NCBI GenBank assembly: GCA_016873495.1
Contig: VGXC01000021.1
Span: forward strand, 1-61,049
Length of the DNA stretch: 61,049 bases
Origin: Nitrospira sp.
GTDB taxonomy: Bacteria; Nitrospirota; Nitrospiria; Nitrospirales; Nitrospiraceae
Direction of reading: 5' to 3'
In this document: one piece after another, positions 15,924 to 24,518 of the stretch
Position numbering within the stretch: the first letter of the stretch is position 1
Layout of the letters: each line of letters opens with the position of its first letter
Notes under the pieces: generated by a model
Told to the model about the DNA's origin: nothing
The model's input: the letters and a program-made list of their open reading frames with translations, nothing else
The model's database searches: none
Translations under genes and position numbers: made by a program

Positions 15924-16020
15924 CAGTGTTCAGCCATCAGCCGTCGGTTCGGGCACAGCGTGGCCTCCGGCTTTTGCTCCCATCTGCTCACGGCTATCCG
16001 CTGAAAGCTGATCGCTGACA
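15920..16020. repeat. Imperfect inverted repeat between amrB and nrdJ
   Basis: A left arm around 15920-15946 (CATCAGTGTTCAGC, then CATCAGCCGT) is partly complementary to a right arm around 15989-16020 (ACGGCTATCCGCTGAAAGCTGAT). The match needs a gap of about five bases. It resembles the other intergenic palindromes in this window built on CTGAA/TTCAG cores. Confidence 0.5.
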
Positions 16021-16028
16021 GCGTCCCC

Positions 16029-18887
16029 TCAGCAGTACTGCATGCTCGTGCATGACATCACTTGTTTGTCGCGGCTGCCCGTGCGGAAGACGGTAATGCC
16101 CTTGCAGCCCAATTGATATGCCAGTCGGAAGGCGGCGGCCACATCGGCCTTGGTCGCGGTGCGCGGCAGGTTGATGGTCTTCGAGACGCCACTGTCGCTG
16201 TAGCGTTGGAAGCGAGCTTGCATGCGGACGTGATGCTCCGGCGCAATGTCGTGGGCGGTGACGAAGAGCCGGCGCAAGTCGGCGGGAATGTCCGCGAGGT
16301 CCTGGATGGACTCGTTGGCGGCCACGCGCTTGCGCAATCCCGCCGTATAGATACCGGCGGCGCGGGCGCGCCGGATGAATTCCGGATGGAATGTGACCAG
16401 TCGGACGTCCTCCATCACGGTTCGGACGAAGCTCACGCCGTACAAGGGTTCGATTCCCGGCGAGCAGTCGGCAATGATGCTGAGGGTTCCCGTGGGCGCA
16501 ATGGTCGTCACGGTCGCATTGCGCAGCCGGTGCCCGTCGGTTTCCAGGCGGCTGCCTTTGAAGTTGGGAAAGACGCCGCGTTCGCGGGCCAGGGCGGCGG
16601 AGGCGGCCCTGGCCTGCTCCCAGACGAATTTCATGACCTGCTCGCCGACGGCGAGCGCCCGGTCCGTATCGTAGGGGATCTCCAGCTTGATCAAAAGATC
16701 GGCGAATCCCATCACGCCGAGGCCGATCTTGCGGTTGCCTTTCGTAATGGCCTCGATCTCGGGCAGGGGATAACGGTTCATGTCGAGCACGTCGTCCAGG
16801 AACCGCACGGCCGGTGGAATGATCGCCCCCAAACGGTCGAAGTCGATGCGCGGGCGGCCGCGCGACCCGGTCACGAAGTGTGCCAGGTTGATCGAGCCCA
16901 GGGTGCAGGATTCGTAAGGCAGCAGCGGCTGTTCGCCGCAGTTGTGCGCGACGAATCCGTTGGCATCGAACGCACGAGGCCCCGGCACCTGCACGTCAAA
17001 CACGTCCTCGACGCTTTCCGCGCGCACGCTTGTCACGCGCGCCACGAAGCGTTCGCGGTTGAGCCGGCGCCGGTAAGTCTGCAGGTGACGAGCTAATTTG
17101 GAGGCTTTTTCTGTGTCCGCAAAGCCGATGCATTCTTGGAAACGAAGCAGATTGTCTCCGGACACCACCAGTTCATGCTGGCTTCGGGTTGCATAATCCT
17201 TGGAGCCGCCCTTCCCATCCGGCAGGCGGCTGGATCCTCGGCGTCTTCGGTTCATGTAGATTCTGGAGGCAATGCCCAGTCGAAGCAGCATCCTCTGGAC
17301 GGCGGTCAGCCTGGCTACGTCGCTTTGTCCAAGGCGCACACTGATTCCCTTAATGAGGTTGCCCTGCACCGAACCGTCCGCATCGAAGAACCCGCGGAGA
17401 AACCCTCTGCAAAAATCGCTCGATCCTTGCTCGGCCTGAGCGGTGATCGCTTTGTTGCCCGGACGCATGCCACACGCGAGGGCAAGATGGCGAAGCGCGG
17501 CGAGAGCCAGCCGGCATTCATGGCGTCCGGGTACAGGGACCCAGCCCTTGAAATCGCTCCGATGAGGCAGGGTATAGGCGCAACGCAGGACTTCACTCAT
17601 GATACCCGCGGTTCCTTTGCCGCCCGTGTGCCAGACGGACAGAACGGCTTTGTCTTTTTTGAGAACGCCATCCCCGACTAAGAGGCCGAGCAGGTAGCCC
17701 TGCTCAAATGTATAGTTGCCCTTCCAGCCGACGTTGGCCCGGTGATCGTTGAGTAGTACGTAGTCTCCCGGCATGAGGTCGCCGGCCTGATGCCATTTAC
17801 TTTCAACGACGTCGCGGGTTTTTCGACTGACGCGACGAATCAGGTGGGCGGCGGTCAGTCTTAGGGTGTAGCCTTCGGCGGTCTGAATACGCAGGACCGG
17901 CTGCCTGCCCGTATGAAAAAAACCATTCGGACCGGTCGCATGCGGCTCACCATGAACCTGAGCAAGAAAGGGCCTGCCGATCAGGGCCCTGACTTGTCGT
18001 GGTCCGTCAGCTGTATGGACCCAGGTATCCGCCGTCACGCAGGGGTTCGTCGCTTCGATGCGGCCGATGTGCGGGGTGGGGTTGGCGGCGTTGATCGTGT
18101 CCAGAAAGACCACGCCCGGTTCGCCGGATTCCCAGGCGGCTTCCGCGAGACAGTCGAACACTTGCGCGGCCGGACGTTGCGCGACGCGGCGGCCTGTGCG
18201 CGGGTTGATAATGGCGTAGGGCTGCTTCCGTTGCAGCGCGCGCATAAAGGCATCCGTGATGCCGACCGAGAGGTTGAAGTTCGTCAGTTCTCCCGGCGAA
18301 CGCTTGGCGGCGACGAATTCCAGAATATCCGGATGGTCCACGCGCAGGATGCCCATGTTGGCCCCGCGCCTGGTGCCGCCCTGCTTGATGACCTCGGTGG
18401 CCATGTTGAAAACGCGCATGAAGGAGACCGGCCCGGAGGCCACGCCGCTGGTGGAGGCCACGCGATCCTGCTTCGGGCGCAGATGGCTGAACGAAAAGCC
18501 GGTCCCGCCCCCGGATTGGTGAATAAGCGCCTGTTCCTTCACCGCGTCGAAAATCGATTCCAGGGAATCTTCGACCGGCAGGACGAAGCAGGCGGACAGT
18601 TGTTGCAGCGTGCGGCCGGCGTTCATGAGGGTCGGGGAGTTTGGCAGGAAGTCGAGGCGGCGCATTAACGTGACGAAGTCTTGGGCCGCGCGCCGTCGGC
18701 CGGTACGGTTCTTGGCGTATTGGGCTTCGGCCGCGGCGATATTGGTGGCCACGCGCCGTAACATTTGAGCCGGCGTTTCGATGGGAGTGCCGGCGGCATT
18801 TTTGGCCAGGTATCGGCGGCGCAGCACGGCCAGGGCGTTGGCCGACAGGCGCGGGGCGGGCCGAGAAGCAGGATAGGTGTGGCGCAT
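16029..18887 (-). CDS. nrdJ: Class II (B12-dependent) ribonucleotide reductase with intein
   Basis: Makes deoxyribonucleotides using an adenosylcobalamin radical. The 952-codon frame holds a 585-residue reductase (exteins 1-282 and 650-952) split by a 367-residue intein. Reductase signatures include SACFVLPVEDS (Cys100), HQSGGGTGFSFS, the active-site CGEQPLLPYESC after the intein, and APTGTLSIIADCSPGIEP. After splicing, NP joins CGEQ to restore the radical-site motif; Cys650 is the predicted thiyl-radical cysteine and Glu652 its partner. The C-terminus CTSMQYC carries two cysteines that may serve as the redox pair. Splicing is therefore essential for activity. It needs no oxygen and no NrdB. 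The gene stands between amrB and the divergent yjbQ. Confidence 0.95.
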   Translation of the reverse strand: MRHTYPASRPAPRLSANALAVLRRRYLAKNAAGTPIETPAQMLRRVATNIAAAEAQYAKNRTGRRRAAQDFVTLMRRLDFLPNSPTLMNAGRTLQQLSACFVLPVEDSLESIFDAVKEQALIHQSGGGTGFSFSHLRPKQDRVASTSGVASGPVSFMRVFNMATEVIKQGGTRRGANMGILRVDHPDILEFVAAKRSPGELTNFNLSVGITDAFMRALQRKQPYAIINPRTGRRVAQRPAAQVFDCLAEAAWESGEPGVVFLDTINAANPTPHIGRIEATNPCVTADTWVHTADGPRQVRALIGRPFLAQVHGEPHATGPNGFFHTGRQPVLRIQTAEGYTLRLTAAHLIRRVSRKTRDVVESKWHQAGDLMPGDYVLLNDHRANVGWKGNYTFEQGYLLGLLVGDGVLKKDKAVLSVWHTGGKGTAGIMSEVLRCAYTLPHRSDFKGWVPVPGRHECRLALAALRHLALACGMRPGNKAITAQAEQGSSDFCRGFLRGFFDADGSVQGNLIKGISVRLGQSDVARLTAVQRMLLRLGIASRIYMNRRRRGSSRLPDGKGGSKDYATRSQHELVVSGDNLLRFQECIGFADTEKASKLARHLQTYRRRLNRERFVARVTSVRAESVEDVFDVQVPGPRAFDANGFVAHNCGEQPLLPYESCTLGSINLAHFVTGSRGRPRIDFDRLGAIIPPAVRFLDDVLDMNRYPLPEIEAITKGNRKIGLGVMGFADLLIKLEIPYDTDRALAVGEQVMKFVWEQARAASAALARERGVFPNFKGSRLETDGHRLRNATVTTIAPTGTLSIIADCSPGIEPLYGVSFVRTVMEDVRLVTFHPEFIRRARAAGIYTAGLRKRVAANESIQDLADIPADLRRLFVTAHDIAPEHHVRMQARFQRYSDSGVSKTINLPRTATKADVAAAFRLAYQLGCKGITVFRTGSRDKQVMSCTSMQYC
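16941..18041 (-). mobile_element. LAGLIDADG intein inserted at the RNR active-site cysteine
   Basis: Residues 283-649 of the nrdJ frame. The intein begins with Cys283 (CVTADTWV), ends with VAHN (His648-Asn649) and is followed by Cys650, which gives the full class 1 splice chemistry. Block B has TAAHLIRR. The homing endonuclease is present with two LAGLIDADG motifs, LLGLLVGDG near 399-407 and FLRGFFDADG at 496-505, so it may still be active. The insertion sits between Pro282 and the predicted catalytic Cys, a conserved position typical of inteins. Reading frame is intact. Confidence 0.95.
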
Positions 18888-18949
18888 GAACCGGAGACCT
18901 CACAAACCAAGGCTGCCGGACTTACCGAGCCCAAGTCATGCTGCGAATC

Positions 18950-18955
18950 ATTATA
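18950..18955 (-). promoter_or_regulatory. Possible -10 box of nrdJ
   Basis: A perfect TATAAT reads on the minus strand 63 bp upstream of the nrdJ start, in the region shared with the divergent yjbQ gene. No good -35 is visible. Confidence 0.35.
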
Positions 18956-19052
18956 GTCGAAAGTCCGAACGGGAACTATGGTCGCGTCGTCGGCCTTGCA
19001 TCCGGCACGAATCCTGAGGCAGAATGGCGGTGACCGTACGCGTGAACCCCCG

Positions 19053-19466
19053 ATGAAATCCTACCGCGAGGAACTCTGGTTCGAAACGAAGACGCGCCGG
19101 GCCTATCTGAACATTACGCCGCTCGTGGAAGCCGCCGTGAAGAAAAGCGGAGTGAAGGAAGGGCTGGTCCTCGTCAATGCCATGCACATCACGGCCAGCG
19201 TCTATATCAACGACGATGAGCCGGGCTTGCTGAAGGACTATGACGACTTCCTGGATCGGATGGCGCCCCAGCAGGCGACCTATCGACACAACGAGACCGG
19301 CGAAGATAACGGCGATGCGCACATCAAACGGCAACTCATGGGGCGGGAGGTGTTGGTGGCGATCACGGCGGGCCGGCTGGACTTCGGCCCCTGGGAGCAA
19401 ATCTTCTACGGCGAATTCGACGGGCGACGCCGGAAGCGGGTGCTGGTCAAGGTGATCGGGGAATAG
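19053..19466 (+). CDS. yjbQ: YjbQ family protein (UPF0047)
   Basis: A 137-residue member of the YjbQ/UPF0047 family, small trimeric beta proteins. Conserved pieces are [21 protein letters not shown], the [19 protein letters not shown] stretch with metal-binding His, and the Glu-rich end [12 protein letters not shown]. coli YjbQ has weak thiamine phosphate synthase activity, and the true role is unclear. I chose the ATG at 19053 (MKSYREE), the family start; the longer frame from 18978 runs into the upstream promoter region. It is divergent from nrdJ. Confidence 0.9.
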   Translation: MKSYREELWFETKTRRAYLNITPLVEAAVKKSGVKEGLVLVNAMHITASVYINDDEPGLLKDYDDFLDRMAPQQATYRHNETGEDNGDAHIKRQLMGREVLVAITAGRLDFGPWEQIFYGEFDGRRRKRVLVKVIGE

Positions 19467-19639
19467 TGATGAACCCGGTATGCTGAACGATGAACGGGAC
19501 ACCGGTTCCTCGTTCTGACTTTATCATTGTTCGTGGGGCTTGCCTCCGTCGGGAAAGTTTGGCAACATGGATGACTCAATATCGATGCCTTCGGGTCAGC
19601 CGACCGTGATCGCGACAAGGCAGGACGCAGGAGGCGGGA

Positions 19640-20653
19640 ATGAGTAGCTGGAACCGGCCCGATCCCTTAACGCGCGATCTCATCCATCTCATCAATGCGC
19701 GGCGGCACGACCACGGGGATGCCGACGCCGCGGTGGACACGCTGCAAGCGTTTCTGGAGCAGGATCGCGAGCAAGATCTGCTCACCGTCATGGCTGCGCT
19801 GGACGAGGAGATGGCCGAGTGGCTGTTCGACCTCCTGGCGGAAGCCGCCTGCTCGGTGATGATGGAAGGGGAGCCGGACGAGAAACCGACCTATGCCGTG
19901 ATGGCGGCGCTGGAGTTGCCGTTGCAGGCGAATCTGCCCACGCCGCTGGGATTGAAAATCAATCCGGTCACGACCGCCGACCTGCTGCACAAGTATCTGC
20001 GGTTGCCTCCCGGCACGGTAGTGCTGGCGGAACCCCGTCTCCTGACCGATGCCACGCTGGAATTGCTGACCCTCCATGGTTTGCACGATCATACCTCGGC
20101 GTTGGCCGAGTCGCAGCGCCGGCAGTATATGGCGGCGCGCCTGCACGCGCCGGTGGAATCTACGGCCTATCTGATCTTCGAACTCATCGGTTCGCCGGAT
20201 CACGGGTTGCCGGAATCCCTGGAAGACGAGGATCGCCAGGCGCTGTTGGCCGGACTGGTGGCCCAATGTCCCGAGCTGGCGCCGGCGCCGCAGATGATCG
20301 AAGCCCCGGTCTATGCGGCCTATGCGATGTTCGATGCGCAGAACGCGGTGCGGCTGCACCGGCTGGCGGACGAAACCGTGGCGGTCTGGCGGGAGTTGGA
20401 CCAGGCGGTGCGCAGCCGCACGATCGTGCACCTGCACACGCAATGCGGCAACGGGGTCTACATGCCGGTCTGGACGGATCTGTTCGATCCCGAATTGCCG
20501 GAAGAACATGGCCCGGTCTGGACCTCGCCGGACGTCTGGGTGTTCACGGCCGATCTCCCGATCGAATGGCCGGGCGAGATGCTCACCAACCGATTGCTGG
20601 CGGAAGGCTGCACGCGGTTCGAGAACCACATCGTCGAAGCCCCGGAAAACTAA
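19640..20653 (+). CDS. Hypothetical protein, 337 residues
   Basis: I do not recognise this cytoplasmic protein. It has no signal or membrane segment. The N-terminal part is acidic and helix-prone (residues 1-80); the C-terminal part has a Trp-rich stretch (VYMPVWTDLF, VWTSPDVWVF, IEWPGEM) and a possible metal-binding segment HLHTQCGNG. A strong ribosome site AGGAGGCGGG lies directly before the ATG, and codon use matches its neighbours, so the gene is real. A long minus-strand frame opposite it (19667-20629) looks like a shadow. No functional clue from neighbours. Confidence 0.7.
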   Translation: MSSWNRPDPLTRDLIHLINARRHDHGDADAAVDTLQAFLEQDREQDLLTVMAALDEEMAEWLFDLLAEAACSVMMEGEPDEKPTYAVMAALELPLQANLPTPLGLKINPVTTADLLHKYLRLPPGTVVLAEPRLLTDATLELLTLHGLHDHTSALAESQRRQYMAARLHAPVESTAYLIFELIGSPDHGLPESLEDEDRQALLAGLVAQCPELAPAPQMIEAPVYAAYAMFDAQNAVRLHRLADETVAVWRELDQAVRSRTIVHLHTQCGNGVYMPVWTDLFDPELPEEHGPVWTSPDVWVFTADLPIEWPGEMLTNRLLAEGCTRFENHIVEAPEN

Positions 20654-20726
20654 AAGGCAAAAATCGGCACGCGGAAGCGGGAGGAGTCTTGGCTGCGTTC
20701 TGCAGACGGCCTTCTGCCTTCTTCAG

Positions 20727-21107
20727 CTAGCGGCCGGTTCCGCCCCGCCAGTGCCCACCTCCGGGATGACTCTGCGGGCTGACCCCTCCGCCATAAGGAA
20801 TGACCGGAATCAACGGCGTGACCGGCACCGATGGAGCCGGCAAGGTGGAATGGGCTTGCGGCTGGGGGAAGCGATAGATCGTGCCGGAGCTAGTGTCGCC
20901 TGAAAAATGATTGAACTGGTAGCGTTGAATGGTTCCGAAGTCGTAGACGGTGCCGGTCGTCCCGCGCGAATCGTTGTACAGTTTCACTCCGCCGAAATCG
21001 TAAAGCGTTCCGCTGGTTCCGTCATCCCCTTGAATCATGCTGATGCCGGAAGCCCAGGCTGATCCCGTTTCCAAAATCATGACGACGGCGATCACGAATG
21101 ATTTCAT
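20727..21107 (-). CDS. Small exported protein with GTxYDFG repeats
   Basis: A 126-residue protein with a clear signal peptide (cut after AWA, about residue 20). The mature part holds three copies of a short unit: SGTLYDFGGVKLY, TGTVYDFGTIQRY and SGTIYRFPQ, spaced about 20-30 residues apart, followed by a Pro-rich segment and a Gly/His-rich tail. The repeats look like short beta strands that could pair or bind a surface. Function unknown. Confidence 0.65.
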   Translation of the reverse strand: MKSFVIAVVMILETGSAWASGISMIQGDDGTSGTLYDFGGVKLYNDSRGTTGTVYDFGTIQRYQFNHFSGDTSSGTIYRFPQPQAHSTLPAPSVPVTPLIPVIPYGGGVSPQSHPGGGHWRGGTGR

Positions 21108-21169
21108 AGCCGGCCCTCCTCAATGATGACACGTGAGGGGAGGTTCGATGCCCTGCTTTTGGCCGGCAC

Positions 21170-22012
21170 TTAGCCGGCGGCGGCACGGAGCGGTTCCAGG
21201 AGCTTGCTCGACACCTTAAGCCCTCCGCGTCCCACGCCTACCTGGATGTCCGGCTTCGTGAGTCCGTGGAAGTCGCTTCCGCCGGTCACCAACAAGCCCA
21301 GACGTTTGGCGATGTTGAGATACTCCTCCGTTTGTGCCCGCTTGTGGGTGCTGTAATGGACCTCAATGCCCATTAGGCCCGCGGCTTTGAGTGTTTCGCA
21401 GAGCTTCAGCAGGCTGGTTTCGTCCAGCCGGACCCAGGTCGGGTGGGCGAGGACGGGGATGCCCTTGGCGGCCCTGATCCAGCCGATGGCTTCAGCCGGT
21501 TCCGGCAGCTCCCGTGCAACATAAGCGGTTTTGCCGTTGCCCAGATATCGGTCGAAGGCCTCTTTGGCGGATTGAACGTAACCCTTCTCCATCAGCAGGC
21601 GGGCGATGTGCGGGCGGCCTACCGATTCGGTGCCGGCCAGCGCCCTGACTTCTTCATACGTCAGCTCCAGGCCCAACTCGTTCAGCTTCCGGACCATAAG
21701 CGGATTGCGCCGGTGGCGGCTGGTGCGTAAGCCAGCCAGATGCCGGTTCAGCGTCGGATTCTGCCAGTCCAGGAAATACCCGAGGATATGCAGTTCGCCG
21801 TCCTCCCATTGCGAGCTGATTTCGATGCCGGGAATCACTTCGATGCCCAGGTCAGCCCCTATCTTTATGGCTTCGGGGATGCCGTCCGTTATGTCATGGT
21901 CGGTGATGGCCAGTGCAGTGACGCCCGCCTTGTGGGCCAGCGCCAGCACCTCGGCCGGCGGGAGGCTGCCGTCCGAGTGGGTCGTATGGAGATGAAGATC
22001 GATGCGGCTCAT
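21170..22012 (-). CDS. PHP-domain phosphoesterase (RNase AM/TrpH-like)
   Basis: A 280-residue PHP protein. Metal ligands are visible in DLHLHTTHSDG (residues 5-15), ITDHD (37-41), the PGIEIS Glu, a central RPHIARLL, AHPTW and the C-terminal GGSDFHG. This is the set found in E. coli YciV (RNase AM) and in 3',5'-nucleoside bisphosphate phosphatases, so a phosphoesterase on small nucleotides or RNA ends is likely. It starts 18 bp after the end of the FolB-methyltransferase fusion gene and is probably cotranscribed with it. Confidence 0.88.
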   Translation of the reverse strand: MSRIDLHLHTTHSDGSLPPAEVLALAHKAGVTALAITDHDITDGIPEAIKIGADLGIEVIPGIEISSQWEDGELHILGYFLDWQNPTLNRHLAGLRTSRHRRNPLMVRKLNELGLELTYEEVRALAGTESVGRPHIARLLMEKGYVQSAKEAFDRYLGNGKTAYVARELPEPAEAIGWIRAAKGIPVLAHPTWVRLDETSLLKLCETLKAAGLMGIEVHYSTHKRAQTEEYLNIAKRLGLLVTGGSDFHGLTKPDIQVGVGRGGLKVSSKLLEPLRAAAG

Positions 22013-22030
22013 GTCTCGTCCTTGTGCTGA

Positions 22031-22948
22031 TCAGTTCGGGCGTAGGGCAACCAATTGAGCCGTGAAGGAGGTCTCGGGCCCGCTGTCACGCTCGCCTTCG
22101 TCGTAGTGCAAGACCCGCAAACCGGCGGCGAGGTGTAGCAGTTCGTTGTGGGCCAGGCAGAATTCCTTGCGCCGCGGATGACGCCGGCGCTCATGGTTGT
22201 CGATGAGGAAGGTCTCGTAGACCAGCAGACCGCCCGGCTTCAGCGCCTGAAGCAGGGAGGGGAACAGCGGGCGGTGCAGATAGAAAAAGACCAGGATCGC
22301 ATCGTAGCGCCCTGTACCCAGATCCGGCGGATGGGTCGGATCGGCTTCCAAGTCCAGGTATGTGGTGGTCAGATTCGAGAGGTTGCGCCGGCCGGCTGTC
22401 TCGGCCAGCGCGGCCAGCGCCAGCTGGTCGAGATCTATCGCTTCCACTCGGTACCCCAGGCCGGCCACGTATAGGGCATTTCGCCCCTGGCCTGAAGCCA
22501 GATCCAAGACAACGCCTTTCGGGATGCGAGATATCTGCTCCTGAAGAAATTGGGCCGGACGCGGGTCGGGGAGGGCCGAGGCACGGGTGCGCTCCAGCCT
22601 CACGCCGACCGAGCCGCGCACGTCCTTCAGGGGCGGGGCGAGTTTCCGCACCCATAGATGGAGGGCCGATACGGGAAACTCCGCAAAAACCATTGAGCTG
22701 ATGCGTTCCGCCATGGTTTCCACCAGGGCAAACGCCTGAGCCTGGCCGAGTTGGACGATTCGCTCCGCCACCATGGCATAGTCCACGGCACATCCTATCT
22801 CATCGGTCTCCGCTGCTCGGGACAAGGCGCCGGGGGGATAGGTGAGTTCCAGGTCCACGGCAATCGGCTGGGGTGTCTGCCGTTCTTCCTGCGTCACGCC
22901 GCAATGGCCGTGAAACTCCAGACGCTCGATCATGACTCGATCTTCCAT
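22031..22948 (-). CDS. Fusion: dihydroneopterin aldolase (FolB) plus SAM methyltransferase
   Basis: Two enzymes in one chain of about 305 residues. Numbered from the upstream ATG at 22957, residues 9-122 are a FolB-type domain: GHCGVTQEERQTPQP, VDYAMV with Tyr60, LVETMAERI with Glu80, and VRKLAPPL with Lys105, the likely catalytic lysine. FolB makes 6-hydroxymethyl-dihydropterin for folate. Residues about 133-308 are a class I methyltransferase with motif I VVLDLASGQGRN and a TehB-like layout (YDAILVFFYLHRP, LKPGGLLVYETF). I prefer the ATG at 22948 because GGGAG lies 10 bp before it. The join may be a chance fusion of folate neighbours or a coupled pterin-modifying enzyme. Confidence 0.82.
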   Translation of the reverse strand: MEDRVMIERLEFHGHCGVTQEERQTPQPIAVDLELTYPPGALSRAAETDEIGCAVDYAMVAERIVQLGQAQAFALVETMAERISSMVFAEFPVSALHLWVRKLAPPLKDVRGSVGVRLERTRASALPDPRPAQFLQEQISRIPKGVVLDLASGQGRNALYVAGLGYRVEAIDLDQLALAALAETAGRRNLSNLTTTYLDLEADPTHPPDLGTGRYDAILVFFYLHRPLFPSLLQALKPGGLLVYETFLIDNHERRRHPRRKEFCLAHNELLHLAAGLRVLHYDEGERDSGPETSFTAQLVALRPN

Positions 22949-23072
22949 ACGCGTCATTCTCCCGGATGGCCCCGGCGAGAGTCAAGGATGATGCTTGACT
23001 CATCTCCACGACGACTTCTATAATCACTCACTTGGAGCAGTTCTGTTGAAAATCTCTGATTTCACAAGAGAA

Positions 23073-23576
23073 ATGGCCGAGTTCACGCATTTCAACGAAT
23101 CAGGTCGGGCGCGAATGGTCGATGTCAGCGCCAAGACCTCGACGGAACGGGTTGCCACGGCCCAGGCGACAGTCTTTATGTCGCCGGAAACGCTGGAAAA
23201 AATCCAACGAGGAAAGATCGCCAAGGGAGATGTCTTGGCCGTGGCCCAAGTAGCCGGGGTGATGGGCGCCAAGCGGACCCCCGAGCTGATTCCGATGTGT
23301 CACCCGCTCTTGCTGACCAGCGTGGATGTGGGGTTCACAGAGGAGGCTGAGCCGGACCGGCAAGGACGCTGTGCGATTACGATTACCGCCACGGCCAAGA
23401 CGACGGGCCAAACCGGCGTCGAGATGGAAGCTATGACGGCTGTGTCCGTCGCGGCGCTGACGATCTATGATATGTGCAAGGCCGTGGACAAGGCCATGAG
23501 CTTCGGCGACATCTGTCTGCTGTCCAAGTCGGGGGGGAAGTCCGGCACGTATGTGAGGCGCCCGGCCGGCATGTGA
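23073..23576 (+). CDS. moaC: Cyclic pyranopterin monophosphate synthase MoaC
   Basis: With MoaA, MoaC turns GTP into cyclic pyranopterin monophosphate, the first step to molybdopterin. The 167-residue protein starts [19 protein letters not shown], the family start, so I use the ATG at 23073 rather than the longer frame from 22995. Conserved catalytic pieces are [27 protein letters not shown] and the final [10 protein letters not shown] with its lysines. It heads the run moaC, moaD-E, moaA, all plus strand. Confidence 0.95.
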   Translation: MAEFTHFNESGRARMVDVSAKTSTERVATAQATVFMSPETLEKIQRGKIAKGDVLAVAQVAGVMGAKRTPELIPMCHPLLLTSVDVGFTEEAEPDRQGRCAITITATAKTTGQTGVEMEAMTAVSVAALTIYDMCKAVDKAMSFGDICLLSKSGGKSGTYVRRPAGM

Positions 23577-23676
23577 CCTGTCTGTCGCATGGCAAGATGC
23601 ATGACGAGATGAATGATCGGATGGTTGTGCGGTTCATGCATAATTTATCGTTTATCCTTTAGCATTGGGCGACATC

Positions 23677-24378
23677 ATGGTCACAATTACCCTGTTCGGC
23701 CTGACCAAAACGTTGGCAAACAACCAGGGCACGCTTTCCGTGGCGCTGAACGGCGGGCGGTGCGTCAAGGATCTGGTGGGGCTCCTGGATGCCAGCCATC
23801 CGCAGATCGGCGAGTTGATCCACAAAAAGAAGGTCCTGGTGTCGGTCAACCAGGAGATTGCCCACGAAGACACGGAAATCAAGGACGGCGACGAGGTGGC
23901 CTTGCTGCCCCCCTTTGCCGGCGGTGCGACGATGCCTGATCGGTCCACGGACGACGCGATGTTGGTGCGCGTCCAGCGGGAGAATTTTTCGATCGATGCC
24001 GAACTCGATCGGGTGCGTAAGCGGTCTTCACGCATCGGCGGAATCGCCGTGTTTCTGGGCACAGCCCGGGATCGCTCGAAAGGCCGCGATGTCAGCGGCA
24101 TTACGTTCGAGCATTACGAAGGCATGGCTCAGAAGAAGCTCCGGGAAATCCGCGAACGGGCGCTCAAGGACTTCGACGTGATCGAGGTACTGATCCTGCA
24201 CCGGTATGGCCGGATCGAGATCGGCGAAAACATCGTGCTGATCATCGTCGGCGCCGAACATCGGGCCGAGGCCTTCCGGGCCTGCAAGTGGTGCATCGAC
24301 GAGCTGAAGCAGATCACGCCCATCTGGAAGCTCGAGCAGACGCCGGAAGGGGAGGTCTGGGTGGAGGAGCACCCGTAG
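23677..24378 (+). CDS. moaDE: Fused MoaD-MoaE molybdopterin synthase
   Basis: Molybdopterin synthase adds two sulfurs to cyclic pyranopterin monophosphate. Here small and large subunits are one chain of 233 residues. Residues 1-83 are MoaD (ubiquitin-like, ending LLPPFAGG, Gly82-Gly83); residues about 95-233 are MoaE (FLGTARDRSKG, AEHRAEAFRAC, KQITPIWKLE). MoaD needs a free C-terminal Gly-Gly to carry the sulfur, so the chain is probably cut after Gly83, as known for mycobacterial MoaX. I chose the ATG at 23677 over an upstream TTG; no clear ribosome site is seen for either. MoaB, MoeA and MoeB are not in the window. Confidence 0.92.
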   Translation: MVTITLFGLTKTLANNQGTLSVALNGGRCVKDLVGLLDASHPQIGELIHKKKVLVSVNQEIAHEDTEIKDGDEVALLPPFAGGATMPDRSTDDAMLVRVQRENFSIDAELDRVRKRSSRIGGIAVFLGTARDRSKGRDVSGITFEHYEGMAQKKLREIRERALKDFDVIEVLILHRYGRIEIGENIVLIIVGAEHRAEAFRACKWCIDELKQITPIWKLEQTPEGEVWVEEHP

Positions 24379-24380
24379 CG

Positions 24381-24501
24381 GAATGTTGAAAAAGGCCTCT
24401 CGCTGCGTTCTCGGTCGCCCGTCTCCCTGCGGCGTACCAACAACGTACGCCGCAGTCGCCGTGCATCCTGCGGCTTTGCTGAAAGACCTTTTTGAACATT
24501 C
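24381..24501. repeat. Palindromic ~121-bp element, copy A
   Basis: Terminal inverted repeats GAATGTTGAAAAAGGCCT and its near-complement (16 of 18 match) frame the element, and inside lies a perfect 11-bp stem CTGCGGCGTAC / GTACGCCGCAG with a 7-nt loop. It shares the string CTGCGTTCTCG and overall plan with the element at 32956-33080. It fills the gap between moaD-E and moaA. This looks like a small non-coding mobile repeat (MITE- or REP-like); no transposase is nearby. Confidence 0.85.
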
Positions 24502-24518
24502 CGTGAGAGCTTGAGCCC

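Noticed and set aside
16062-17681. Long plus-strand frames opposite nrdJ and its intein
   Set aside because: The minus strand holds an unbroken RNR and intein with all key residues.
18888-19052. Cobalamin riboswitch before nrdJ
   Set aside because: The gap is short and I could not find the conserved B12-box elements.
19667-20629. 320-codon minus-strand frame opposite the 337-residue hypothetical gene
   Set aside because: The plus frame has a strong ribosome site and normal composition; the minus product is dominated by Arg, Gln and His.
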